Source: Buttiauxella agrestis (lineage in GTDB: Bacteria; Pseudomonadota; Gammaproteobacteria; Enterobacterales; Enterobacteriaceae). From it: a DNA stretch of 64,000 bases. The position numbers were made by a program, and so were the translations under genes. The notes under the pieces were generated by a model that had not been told where the DNA came from, did not search any database, and saw nothing but the letters and a program-made list of their open reading frames with translations. The stretch covers positions 3,498,763-3,562,762 of the forward strand of contig NZ_UIGI01000001.1 of the NCBI RefSeq assembly GCF_900446255.1, given 5' to 3'. Shown piece by piece: positions 17,600 through 26,305 of the stretch (positions are counted from its first letter, which is position 1; each line of letters opens with the position of its first letter).

Positions 17600-19266
17600 G
17601 CCTGGCTGACCTGCGCCAGCAAATGCTGCAACGTTTGTGCACCGTCGGTTTCACCCACCGTCAGCTCGATAACTGTCGCGTGCGGCGTGCGCCAGGCATG
17701 GTCGACGGCGGTTTGTAATTCGTCCCAGCTCGCCGGGTTATGGTAACTGAGACTGAACATTGCCGCGGCGTGGGAAAAATTGACGTTTTGCGGCATGCAG
17801 TAGAAGCGCTCGCGCTCAGCGGCAGGCGTGGGCAACAATGAGAAGATTTGCCCGCCGTTATTATTCACAATCAGCAGCACAAACGGCGCGGAGACTTCAC
17901 GTAAAAGTGCCAGCGAGTTCATGTCGTAAAGCGCTGAAAGGTCGCCCACAATGGCCAGCGTCGAGCGTGCCGTCGCGCGTTGCACCCCCGCCGCCGTTGA
18001 GAGCAAACCATCAATACCGCTTGCGCCACGGTTGCTGTAAACCGGATAACCCGCAGGCAATTGCGCGAAAGAATCCACCAGGCGAACAATCAGGCTATTG
18101 CCGACAAACAGTTGCCCGGCATCCGGTAACAATTCAGGCAGACGCGCGGCGACTTGCGCTTCGCCAAATTCAGTCGTGCCTTTCTTCACCGCCTGCTGCG
18201 CGATTTTTGCCAGCGTGGTTAATTTCTCATCCCATGCCACGCGTTTCTCAGCCGGATGCAGCTCCAGCCACTCGCTAATATCACACGATAGGCGGCGGCC
18301 ACGATGGTTTGCCGCGTCGAGTCGGCCGGGTAGATTATCCACCAGCCAGTATTCTTCAGGCTCACAGGTCGCTTGCCATTGCAGAACGCGTTTTCCGGTC
18401 AGGCTGCTGCCGAACTGGATAATAATTTGTGCTTCGGCAAGTTCATTCACCGCCTGGCTGTTGCTTAACCATAAATCCGCACAGGGCAACGGTTGACCCG
18501 TTTGCGAGAGCACATCGCCAATCAGCGGCCAGCCGAGCATTTTTGCCCATGCGGCAACGTGTTTTCCTTCTTCGGCATTCAAACGGCCAGCTACGACCAC
18601 GCCGCGTTTTTGTCGCCAGAAAAACCAGTCGCGTTGTTTCACCGCTTCTTGTGCGGAGCCGGTGCGCAGCCAGGGTTTATCACTTTGCCACCAGTCGCCC
18701 AGCGCCTGTTGCCAGCTCATGCCGGTTTCATCAGGTTCGCCATATAACGGTTCGGCAAAGGGACAATTGATGTGAACGGCACCGCCCGTTTGCTGGCCGA
18801 GTGCGTGATCTATCGTCGAAACCAACCAGCGAGCGGGAATATCCTGCGTTGGACGCGGTAAGTTAATCGAATCAGTAGGATGGGAGCTAAAAATTCCAGG
18901 CTGGCGAATGGCCTGATTAGCACCGCAATCAATAAGCTCGGGCGGGCGATCGGCGGTGAGAACCACCAGTTTTTCACCCGTCAAACCGGCTTCAATAATG
19001 GCCGGATAGAGGTTTGCAACTGCCGTGCCGGAGGTCACAATGATGGCGACAGGAGCCTGACTGGCTTTTGCCAGGCCTAATGCCAGATGCCCTAAACCCC
19101 GCTCATCAAAGTGCGTATGGCAAATAAAAGCCCGGTTTTCGGCCGCGCCAAGCGTCAGCGGCGTAGAACGCGAACCCGGAGCGATGCACACATGGCGCAC
19201 GCCGTGGCGAGTTAGCGCTTCAAGAATTACCGTAGCCCAACGGCGGTTAAACGAGCTTATCGACAT
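17596..19266 (-). CDS. menD: SEPHCHC synthase (menaquinone-specific ThDP enzyme)
   Basis: MenD adds the succinyl-semialdehyde unit from 2-oxoglutarate to isochorismate in a thiamine-diphosphate reaction. The 556-residue length matches E. coli. The ThDP/Mg motif runs from [11 protein letters not shown] to NNNGGQIFS. The pyrimidine-domain glutamate is in [15 protein letters not shown]. An 80-base gap separates it from menF, and the minus strand there contains a TATAAT hexamer, so a secondary promoter is possible. Confidence 0.96.
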   Translation of the reverse strand: MSISSFNRRWATVILEALTRHGVRHVCIAPGSRSTPLTLGAAENRAFICHTHFDERGLGHLALGLAKASQAPVAIIVTSGTAVANLYPAIIEAGLTGEKLVVLTADRPPELIDCGANQAIRQPGIFSSHPTDSINLPRPTQDIPARWLVSTIDHALGQQTGGAVHINCPFAEPLYGEPDETGMSWQQALGDWWQSDKPWLRTGSAQEAVKQRDWFFWRQKRGVVVAGRLNAEEGKHVAAWAKMLGWPLIGDVLSQTGQPLPCADLWLSNSQAVNELAEAQIIIQFGSSLTGKRVLQWQATCEPEEYWLVDNLPGRLDAANHRGRRLSCDISEWLELHPAEKRVAWDEKLTTLAKIAQQAVKKGTTEFGEAQVAARLPELLPDAGQLFVGNSLIVRLVDSFAQLPAGYPVYSNRGASGIDGLLSTAAGVQRATARSTLAIVGDLSALYDMNSLALLREVSAPFVLLIVNNNGGQIFSLLPTPAAERERFYCMPQNVNFSHAAAMFSLSYHNPASWDELQTAVDHAWRTPHATVIELTVGETDGAQTLQHLLAQVSQA

Positions 19267-19346
19267 AGTTCAGTCCTGAGTCAATTTTGCTGACTCATTA
19301 TAATTATTGTTGAGATGAATATTTTGATGTGGGTCGGTAATAGCAT

Positions 19347-20648
19347 TTAGAACGTTGTTTTCGTCAATAGCGTTCGTAATCCAGCCGCTTTATTTTCTAT
19401 TTCCTGCCATTCTTCCGCGGCGTCTGAACCCGCGACAATGCCCGCTCCGGCGTATAACCGCACCATGTTATTGGTGACTTTTGCCGAGCGTAAGGCGACA
19501 CAGAATTCCGCCTGGCGTTGCGATATATACCCGGCGGATCCTGCATACCATTCACGTTCAAACGGTTCGTATTGGGTAATGAATTGATGCGCCACATCCC
19601 GAGGCAAACCTGCAACGGCGGCGGTGGGTTGCAGCAAAGCCAGGCATTGCGCATCGTCAGGCTTCGCAAGTTCCGTCCAGATGCAGCGACGCAAATGCTG
19701 CACCTTTCGCAGTCGCACAATTTGCGGGGGCAGAACATCAATCGCGCCCACGGATTTTTGCAGGCGCTGGCAAATATCTTCCACAACCAGCATGTTTTCA
19801 CGCTGATTTTTATCGTCTTTTAACAGCCATTGCCCGAGTGACCAGGCACGATGTTCATCCGGATGGTTAGAGACGGTTCCCGCTAATGCTTCGGTGCGTA
19901 ATGCGCAATCGATTCGCCGCCATAGCCGCTCCGGGCTTGAGCCGAGGAACGCATGGCTGGCATCAAATACCATCAGAAAATGATAGCAGTTCAGGTTTAC
20001 CCGCCGACTCGCCGCCATAAAACCCGCCGCAGAAACTGCCGCGGTAAATTGCAAATCGGTGACTCTGGCCAGCACCACTTTATCGAGTTCGTGCTGTTCT
20101 ATCGCCGTCGTCGCTCGCTCGATAAGCTGATGCCATTCAGGCTGGGTCGGAATGTGTTGTTCGCCCACGCAGTTTAAACGTTGCGAAGGCAGCAGTTTGG
20201 CAGGCAACAGTTGTTCGAGGAAGTGTCGCGCCTCACGCGCATCATCTTGTAAGGAAGTTTCACTATACAAATGAAGATAAAGATAAGCGCTGCCACCCAT
20301 GCGTCGCCACTCAAGACGTGGGAGGAATAAACAGCTTGTCGTGGGCGAAAACGCATTTACGCCAGTGATACGAAGTGTGGGCTGGTCGGCATAATCGTTG
20401 AGAAATGCGCTGGCGGTGTCTAAGGTTTCGAAGTTTCGCAACGCGCCAAGTGCCGCGATTTCATCATCGCCACTGCGCTGTTGCCAGTAAAATTGGGGAT
20501 ACAGACGTTGGCTGGTCAGCCACGCAAGAGCATCTGAGGCATCACTCAGACTTATAGCAACGGAGAGTTGTTCTAAGCCCGGCGCATCCGCAAATTCTGC
20601 GTTCAATGCAAGCTGTAACTGTTGCAGCGCGACGACAACTGAATTCAC
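19347..20648 (-). CDS. menF: Isochorismate synthase, menaquinone-specific
   Basis: MenF isomerises chorismate to isochorismate, the first step of menaquinone synthesis. The 433-residue protein is of the chorismate-binding family (E. coli has 431). Diagnostic stretches are the KVVLARVTD motif, the TEALAGT motif and the C-terminal YAGAGIVAGSD region of the anthranilate synthase I fold. It is the first gene of the men operon. The upstream gap to elaB holds a terminator at 20699-20731. Confidence 0.96.
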   Translation of the reverse strand: MNSVVVALQQLQLALNAEFADAPGLEQLSVAISLSDASDALAWLTSQRLYPQFYWQQRSGDDEIAALGALRNFETLDTASAFLNDYADQPTLRITGVNAFSPTTSCLFLPRLEWRRMGGSAYLYLHLYSETSLQDDAREARHFLEQLLPAKLLPSQRLNCVGEQHIPTQPEWHQLIERATTAIEQHELDKVVLARVTDLQFTAAVSAAGFMAASRRVNLNCYHFLMVFDASHAFLGSSPERLWRRIDCALRTEALAGTVSNHPDEHRAWSLGQWLLKDDKNQRENMLVVEDICQRLQKSVGAIDVLPPQIVRLRKVQHLRRCIWTELAKPDDAQCLALLQPTAAVAGLPRDVAHQFITQYEPFEREWYAGSAGYISQRQAEFCVALRSAKVTNNMVRLYAGAGIVAGSDAAEEWQEIENKAAGLRTLLTKTTF

Positions 20649-20698
20649 GTTTACCTCACCTTCCCTGAAAACCCCTGATTATACGTGGTCATGGCGGC

Positions 20699-20731
20699 AA
20701 AAAAAAATCCCACCCAATGGGTAAGATTTTT
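20699..20731 (-). terminator. Rho-independent terminator downstream of elaB
   Basis: On the minus strand AAAAATC-TT-ACCC is followed by a short loop and GGGT-GG-GATTTTT, and then more T residues. It ends elaB transcription and insulates menF, whose start lies 50 bases further along. Confidence 0.6.
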
Positions 20732-20813
20732 CTGCTGGCACTTGACGCAATTATTATACCCCAGTTGCTGCAAAAGCAGCCAACGCCCCTGCAATTTGAA
20801 GGGCGAAGGGTAT

Positions 20814-21116
20814 CTAGCGCCTGGCTAATAAAAGCCCTAGTACCAGGCCTGCCGCCGCCCCCACACCCACTCCTTGCCATGGTTTTTCATGGACATAATC
20901 ATCAGCGCGATAAACAGCTTTTTTTGCACGATAGTAGTAATTATCTGAAGCATTACTCACCCGCGCTTTGACCTCACTGAGCGCCTGTTCGGCTCGTTCT
21001 TTCAACTCAATGTATTTTTGGTCTGCCGGATCACCTGAGGAACGCAGCACTTCTTCTAACGTTTCACTCAGCAAAGTTAAATCATCATCAAGACGAGATT
21101 CATACGGTTGCATCAC
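20814..21116 (-). CDS. elaB: ElaB/YqjD/DUF883-family membrane-anchored protein
   Basis: A 100-residue protein, mostly charged alpha helix at residues 1-75 (LSETLEEVLRSSG, then KAVYRADDYVHEKPW), ending in one C-terminal glycine-rich membrane segment GVGVGAAAGLVLGLLLARR. This is the DUF883 layout, in which related proteins bind ribosomes or anchor to the inner membrane in stationary phase. The gene lies upstream of menF as in E. coli, but elaA does not follow: this is one side of a rearrangement junction. Tandem ATGs make the start uncertain by one codon. Confidence 0.9.
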   Translation of the reverse strand: MMQPYESRLDDDLTLLSETLEEVLRSSGDPADQKYIELKERAEQALSEVKARVSNASDNYYYRAKKAVYRADDYVHEKPWQGVGVGAAAGLVLGLLLARR

Positions 21117-21232
21117 TGTTCTCCGTGTTTAAAAAATGCTCGTCCGCTAACTATAGACAATGCTAGTGCTTTTCGCTCAGTGATTCGCTAAACCTGGATG
21201 TGCAATGCCGACGTCGACTTATCTTCAGGCAT

Positions 21233-21260
21233 AAAAAAACCGCCAACAAGGTGGCGGTTT
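21233..21260 (-). terminator. Rho-independent terminator downstream of ybfA
   Basis: The arms AACCGCC and GGCGGTT are separated by a short loop. On the minus strand they run into seven T residues. It lies 19 bases past the ybfA stop. Confidence 0.8.
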
Positions 21261-21278
21261 CTTCTCATTTCGGCAAAC

Positions 21279-21485
21279 TCAGTAAAAATCACCGGATGCG
21301 GCTTCGGCTTGCGCCATCCAGACCGGTTTTTCACTGGTTTTAGACCATACGCGATGCAGGTAGCTGTAAAAGCGGGAACGATCTTTCCAGAACAGCATCA
21401 CTGGCAACGCCAGGACACCTGCCAGAACCACGAAAGTGCGACGCAGGAAGACCTGATGCAGTGGATAGTCTTTGTATAAGCTCAT
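21279..21485 (-). CDS. ybfA: YbfA, small inner-membrane protein of unknown function
   Basis: The 68-residue product has one hydrophobic segment (about residues 15-32, [19 protein letters not shown]) and a conserved C-terminal half, [20 protein letters not shown], ending in GDFY. Length and sequence fit YbfA, which also lies divergent from kdpFABC in E. coli. A GGGAGG ribosome binding site precedes the ATG. Its function is not known; the shared control region hints at a link with potassium or osmotic stress. Confidence 0.9.
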   Translation of the reverse strand: MSLYKDYPLHQVFLRRTFVVLAGVLALPVMLFWKDRSRFYSYLHRVWSKTSEKPVWMAQAEAASGDFY

Positions 21486-21792
21486 AATTCCTCCCTTAAA
21501 TTGTGACCGGTAGCAAACACCGGGAAAATAGAACTTGTCATCTGGCTAAAATAGTATCGCATTGCCTGAAAGTTTACTACTCCTCCGACCACTTAAAATC
21601 ACTTTTTGCCACTAATTTACAATTTCGCCTGTAATTAAGTTACAAAAAGGTTAAATAAATACTAACCATTAGTTAATTAATGGCTTCTGTGATTTTTATA
21701 CTTTTTTTACACCCTGCCCTGCGACTTTTACGACATCTTTGCACTGAAACTTTCACACTCATTCCAATTCCTTATAACTACCGAGGTGGATT
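21486..21792 (+). promoter_or_regulatory. kdp control region with KdpE binding box
   Basis: This 307-base divergent gap between ybfA and kdpF has no gene. Bases 21691-21720 hold the T-rich stretch gatttttatac followed by seven T and acaccctgccct, which closely resembles the KdpE-P operator known upstream of E. coli kdpFABC. The region before it (21590-21690) is AT-rich. I could not assign the -10 and -35 boxes with confidence. Confidence 0.65.
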
Positions 21793-21882
21793 GTGAGTGC
21801 AGGTCTGATAGCCGGTGTGGTGCTGGTCTTTATGCTGTTGGGATATTTAATTTATGCCCTGATCAATGCGGAGGCGTTCTGA
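21793..21882 (+). CDS. kdpF: Potassium-transporting ATPase KdpF subunit
   Basis: A 29-codon gene with a GTG start and the ribosome binding site GAGG at 21784-21787. It encodes one hydrophobic helix ending in YALINAEAF, the conserved KdpF tail. KdpF is a small lipid-like subunit that stabilises the KdpABC complex. Its stop overlaps the kdpA start by one base (TGATG). The gene is short enough to be missed by automatic calling. Confidence 0.95.
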   Translation: MSAGLIAGVVLVFMLLGYLIYALINAEAF

Positions 21883-23570
21883 TGGCCGCTTCCGCATTTT
21901 TACTGATTGGCAGTTTCCTGTTGGTGCTTTTTGCCCTGGCAAAACCTCTGGGGAGCGTGCTGACGCGCTTCATCGATGGCGAGCCGCTGCCTGTTCTGGG
22001 GACAATGGACTCGCTGTTCATAAAACTGCTGGGAGCCGACGCCAGCCAGGAGATGAGCTGGAAGCGGTATCTGGCAGCGATCCTTGCCTTTAACGTTTTT
22101 GGTCTGGTGCTGCTGTTCGTCATTTTGCTAACGCAAGGGAGTTTGCCGCTTAACCCGCAGCAATTGCCTGGGCTTTCCTGGCATCTGGCGTTAAACACCG
22201 CCGTCAGTTTTGTCTCTAACACTAACTGGCAGTCCTACAGCGGTGAAACCACGCTGAGCTATTTCAGCCAGATGGTCGGTTTGACGGTGCAAAACTTCTT
22301 ATCTGCGGCCACCGGTATTGCCGTGGTATTTGCGCTGATCCGCGCATTTTCCCGTCAAAGCACTCACACGCTCGGTAACGCCTGGGTCGATTTGACTCGC
22401 ATCACGCTTTACATTTTGCTGCCGATTTCACTGCTGATTGCGCTGTTCTTTATCAGCCAGGGCACATTGCAAAACGTCGCGGCATATCAGCCTTTCACCT
22501 CGCTTGAAGGCGTGCAGCACGTGTTGCCGATGGGCCCGGTCGCTTCGCAAGAGGCTATCAAAATGCTCGGCACCAACGGCGGCGGGTTCTTTAATGCCAA
22601 CTCTTCGCACCCGTTCGAGAACCCAACCGCCCTGACCAACTTTGTGCAGATGCTGGCGATCTTCTTGATCCCCACCGCGCTGTGTTTTGCCTTTGGCGAA
22701 GCCGTCAGCGACAAACGCCAGGGACGCGCGATTTTATGGGCGATGGCGGTAATTTTTGTCATTTGCGTTGTGGTGGTGATGTGGGCCGAAACTAGCGGGA
22801 ATACGCATTTCACACTGCTCGGCGCGGACAGCAATATCAACATGGAAGGCAAAGAAAGCCGCTTCGGGATATTGGTCAGTAGCCTGTTTTCTGTGATTAC
22901 CACCGCCGCTTCCTGTGGCGCCGTTAACGCGATGCATGATTCCTTCACCGCACTTGGCGGCATGATCCCAATGTGGCTGATGCAAATAGGTGAAGTGGTG
23001 TTCGGCGGCGTCGGCTCCGGGCTGTACGGCATGTTGTTGTTCGTCTTACTGACAGTGTTTATCGCCGGGTTGATGATTGGCCGCACGCCTGAATATCTCG
23101 GTAAAAAAATTGACGTTGCCGAGATGAAAATGACCGCCATGGCAATACTGGTTACGCCGACTTTAGTGCTGCTTGGCACCGCACTGGCGATGATGACCGA
23201 CGCCGGTCGCGCGGGAATGCTCAACCCCGGCATTCATGGCTTTAGCGAAGTGTTGTATGCCGTCTCGTCTGCGGCCAATAACAACGGCAGCGCATTTGCC
23301 GGTCTAAGCGCCAATACCCCTTTCTGGAACGTTCTGCTGGCAGTGTGCATGTGGTTCGGCCGCTTTGCTGTGATTATCCCGGTGCTGGCTATTGCAGGCT
23401 CGCTGGTCACTAAAAAGTCGCAGGCCGCAGGCATCGGCACCTTACCCACCCACGGCCCGCTGTTTATCGGCTTGCTGATTGGCACAGTGCTGTTAGTCGG
23501 TGCGCTGACCTTTATTCCCGCCCTCGCTTTAGGCCCGGTTGCGGAACACCTTTCCTTAGTGAATATGTGA
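21882..23570 (+). CDS. kdpA: Potassium-transporting ATPase, potassium-binding subunit
   Basis: KdpA is the channel-like subunit that binds and passes K+ in the high-affinity KdpFABC pump. The product has 562 residues (557 in E. coli) with about ten membrane segments. Selectivity-filter loops are visible, for example [28 protein letters not shown] and [12 protein letters not shown]. The start at 21882 overlaps the kdpF stop; in-frame codons further upstream belong to kdpF in another frame. kdpB follows after 13 bases. Confidence 0.97.
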   Translation: MAASAFLLIGSFLLVLFALAKPLGSVLTRFIDGEPLPVLGTMDSLFIKLLGADASQEMSWKRYLAAILAFNVFGLVLLFVILLTQGSLPLNPQQLPGLSWHLALNTAVSFVSNTNWQSYSGETTLSYFSQMVGLTVQNFLSAATGIAVVFALIRAFSRQSTHTLGNAWVDLTRITLYILLPISLLIALFFISQGTLQNVAAYQPFTSLEGVQHVLPMGPVASQEAIKMLGTNGGGFFNANSSHPFENPTALTNFVQMLAIFLIPTALCFAFGEAVSDKRQGRAILWAMAVIFVICVVVVMWAETSGNTHFTLLGADSNINMEGKESRFGILVSSLFSVITTAASCGAVNAMHDSFTALGGMIPMWLMQIGEVVFGGVGSGLYGMLLFVLLTVFIAGLMIGRTPEYLGKKIDVAEMKMTAMAILVTPTLVLLGTALAMMTDAGRAGMLNPGIHGFSEVLYAVSSAANNNGSAFAGLSANTPFWNVLLAVCMWFGRFAVIIPVLAIAGSLVTKKSQAAGIGTLPTHGPLFIGLLIGTVLLVGALTFIPALALGPVAEHLSLVNM

Positions 23571-23583
23571 TTAAGAGGCTTCC

Positions 23584-25632
23584 ATGAGTCGCAAGCAACA
23601 GGCGCTATTTGAACCATCGCTGATTCGTCAGGCGCTGATAGATTCCTTTAAAAAGCTCACACCACAAGTGCAATGGCGCAACCCGGTGATGTTTATTGTT
23701 TGGGTCGGTAGCGTGATGACCACTGCTCTGGCGATTGCCATGTTCAGTGGAAAACTTCCCGGTGATGCGCCATTCACCGCCGCCATTAGCGTATGGCTTT
23801 GGTTTACGGTGCTGTTCGCAAACTTCGCCGAAGCGCTGGCTGAAGGCCGTAGCAAGGCCCAGGCTAATAGCCTGAAAGGGGTGAAGAAAACCAGTTTTGC
23901 GCGCAAGTTACGCGCCCCGCATCACGACGCGCAGATGGACCATGTGCCTGCCGCCGATTTACGCAAAGGCGATATCGTGCTGGTTGAAGCGGGCGATATT
24001 ATCCCGTGTGATGGCGAGGTGCTGGAAGGCGGCGCATCGGTGGATGAAAGCGCGATTACCGGTGAATCCGCGCCGGTGATTCGTGAGTCAGGCGGTGACT
24101 TTGCCTCCGTGACTGGCGGGACGCGCATTCTTTCCGACTGGCTGGTGATTCAGTGCAGTGTGAACCCTGGCGAAACCTTCCTCGACCGCATGATAGCGAT
24201 GGTGGAAAGCGCCCAGCGCCGTAAAACGCCGAACGAAATCGCGCTGACGATTTTACTGGTCGCACTTACCATCGTCTTCTTACTGGCAACGGCAACGCTT
24301 TGGCCATTCTCGCAATATGGCGGCGTGGCGGTGAGCGTCACGGTGCTGATTGCCCTGCTGGTTTGCCTGATACCGACCACGATTGGCGGACTGCTTTCGG
24401 CCATTGGCGTGGCGGGCATGAGCCGTATGTTGGGTGCAAACGTGATTGCCACCAGCGGGCGTGCCGTAGAAGCGGCTGGCGACGTAGATGTTTTGCTGCT
24501 GGATAAAACCGGCACCATTACGCTTGGCAACCGCCAGGCTTCAGATTTCCTTCCGGCTCCCGGTATTGATGAAAAAACATTGGCCGATGCGGCACAGCTT
24601 TCGTCGCTTGCCGATGAAACACCTGAGGGCCGCAGCATTGTGGTGCTGGCAAAACAGCGCTTTAACCTGCGCGAACGTGATGTGCAAAACCTGCATGCCA
24701 CATTTGTGCCCTTCACCGCGCAGACCCGGATGAGCGGCATCGATATTCAGGATCGCATGATTCGCAAAGGTTCTGTCGATGCTATTCGTCGCCACGTTGA
24801 AGCCAATGGCGGTCATTTCCCGCCGCAGGTGGATACTCTCGTCGAAGGTGTTGCACGCACTGGTGGCACGCCACTGGTTGTCGCGGAAGGCGCCAACGTA
24901 CTCGGTGTGATTGCCCTGAAAGATATTGTCAAAGGTGGCATTAAAGAGCGCTTTGCGCAGTTACGCCAGATGGGGATTAAAACCGTGATGATAACCGGGG
25001 ATAACCGTCTGACTGCTGCTGCGATTGCCGCCGAAGCGGGTGTCGATGATTTTCTCGCGGAAGCGACACCGGAAGCCAAACTGGCACTGATTCGCCAGTA
25101 TCAGGCGGAAGGCCGTTTAGTGGCGATGACCGGCGACGGCACCAACGATGCCCCGGCGCTGGCGCAGGCAGACGTGGCGGTGGCGATGAACTCCGGCACT
25201 CAGGCGGCGAAAGAAGCCGGCAACATGGTGGACCTGGACTCCAACCCAACCAAATTGATTGAAGTGGTGCATATCGGCAAACAGATGCTGATGACCCGTG
25301 GCTCGCTGACCACATTCAGTATCGCCAACGACGTGGCGAAGTATTTCGCAATTATTCCCGCCGCGTTTGCCGCGACTTACCCGCAGCTCAATGCGCTGAA
25401 CGTGATGCACCTGCACTCCCCGACTTCGGCGATTTTAAGCGCGGTGATTTTCAACGCCCTGATCATCATCTTTTTGATTCCACTGGCATTGCGTGGCGTG
25501 AGTTACAAACCGCTGAGCGCCGCAGCCATGTTGCGCCGCAATCTGTGGATTTACGGGCTCGGCGGTTTAATTGTGCCGTTTATTGGCATCAAAGCTATCG
25601 ACCTGGTGCTGACCGTTTGTGGCCTGGTTTAA
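23584..25632 (+). CDS. kdpB: Potassium-transporting ATPase, ATP-binding P-type subunit
   Basis: KdpB is the P-type ATPase that powers K+ uptake. The 682-residue length equals E. coli. Phospho-acceptor Asp307 lies in DKTGTIT. The TGES loop carries Ser162, the regulatory phosphorylation site of the family. The hinge motif [14 protein letters not shown] is present near residue 515. The membrane PTTIGG segment lies just before the phosphorylation domain. The gene is in the middle of kdpFABCDE. Confidence 0.97.
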   Translation: MSRKQQALFEPSLIRQALIDSFKKLTPQVQWRNPVMFIVWVGSVMTTALAIAMFSGKLPGDAPFTAAISVWLWFTVLFANFAEALAEGRSKAQANSLKGVKKTSFARKLRAPHHDAQMDHVPAADLRKGDIVLVEAGDIIPCDGEVLEGGASVDESAITGESAPVIRESGGDFASVTGGTRILSDWLVIQCSVNPGETFLDRMIAMVESAQRRKTPNEIALTILLVALTIVFLLATATLWPFSQYGGVAVSVTVLIALLVCLIPTTIGGLLSAIGVAGMSRMLGANVIATSGRAVEAAGDVDVLLLDKTGTITLGNRQASDFLPAPGIDEKTLADAAQLSSLADETPEGRSIVVLAKQRFNLRERDVQNLHATFVPFTAQTRMSGIDIQDRMIRKGSVDAIRRHVEANGGHFPPQVDTLVEGVARTGGTPLVVAEGANVLGVIALKDIVKGGIKERFAQLRQMGIKTVMITGDNRLTAAAIAAEAGVDDFLAEATPEAKLALIRQYQAEGRLVAMTGDGTNDAPALAQADVAVAMNSGTQAAKEAGNMVDLDSNPTKLIEVVHIGKQMLMTRGSLTTFSIANDVAKYFAIIPAAFAATYPQLNALNVMHLHSPTSAILSAVIFNALIIIFLIPLALRGVSYKPLSAAAMLRRNLWIYGLGGLIVPFIGIKAIDLVLTVCGLV

Positions 25633-25644
25633 GAGGAAAAACAA

Positions 25645-26220
25645 ATGACTATTTTACGTCCCGCTATACTGTTACTGATTTTGCTGACCCTGATTACAGG
25701 CGGACTTTACCCGCTTTTGACCACTCTTTTAGGCCAGTGGTGGTTCCATGAGCAGGCCAATGGTTCATTGATTATTCAGGCCAACGAAGTACGCGGCTCC
25801 AGCCTGATTGGGCAAAACTTCACCGAAGCCAAGTATTTACAAGGTCGCCCTTCTGCAACCGCAGAAACACCTTATAATCCAATGGCCTCCGGCGGCAGTA
25901 ATTTGGCAGGAAGCAATCCAGAGTTAGATAAACAAATTACCGAACGTATCGCGGCATTAAGACAGGAAAATCCGCAAGCCAACCCGGCGGTTCCCGTTGA
26001 GCTGGTTACTGCGTCGGCCAGTGGCCTGGACGGGCAAATTTCACCAGAAGCCGCCGCCTGGCAAATTCCGCGTATCGCTAACGCGCGCGGTTTGCCCGTT
26101 CAACAAGTGGCACGTCTGGTAGCAGAAAATACCACTCACCCACTGGTGGGTTTTATCGGTAAACCGGTGGTGAATGTGTTGCTGTTTAACCTGGCGCTGG
26201 ATGCTCTCCAGGCACCTTAA
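25645..26220 (+). CDS. kdpC: Potassium-transporting ATPase, KdpC subunit
   Basis: The 191-residue KdpC has one N-terminal membrane anchor (about residues 7-27) and a periplasmic domain. It assists assembly and high-affinity binding in the KdpFABC complex. Conserved stretches are [17 protein letters not shown] and the [15 protein letters not shown] motif. It is followed by 85 bases containing a palindromic repeat before kdpD, which separates the pump genes from the regulatory genes. Confidence 0.96.
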   Translation: MTILRPAILLLILLTLITGGLYPLLTTLLGQWWFHEQANGSLIIQANEVRGSSLIGQNFTEAKYLQGRPSATAETPYNPMASGGSNLAGSNPELDKQITERIAALRQENPQANPAVPVELVTASASGLDGQISPEAAAWQIPRIANARGLPVQQVARLVAENTTHPLVGFIGKPVVNVLLFNLALDALQAP

Positions 26221-26229
26221 GAGAAAACT

Positions 26230-26291
26230 GTCGGATGACGCTGCGCTTATCCGCCCTGCCCGGCCGCGAGCAAGCGCCAGCGTCATCCACC
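26230..26291. repeat. BIME: inverted pair of REP units between kdpC and kdpD
   Basis: Unit one (26230-26255) contains gtcggatgacgctgcgc and unit two (26270-26291) contains gcgccagcgtcatccacc; the two are inverted copies able to form a long hairpin. The unit resembles the yfaE-glpT repeat at 537-567. Inside an operon such an element typically stabilises the upstream mRNA or dampens readthrough, so it may favour kdpFABC over kdpDE. Confidence 0.75.
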
Positions 26292-26305
26292 AAAAAGGAT
26301 TTGAT

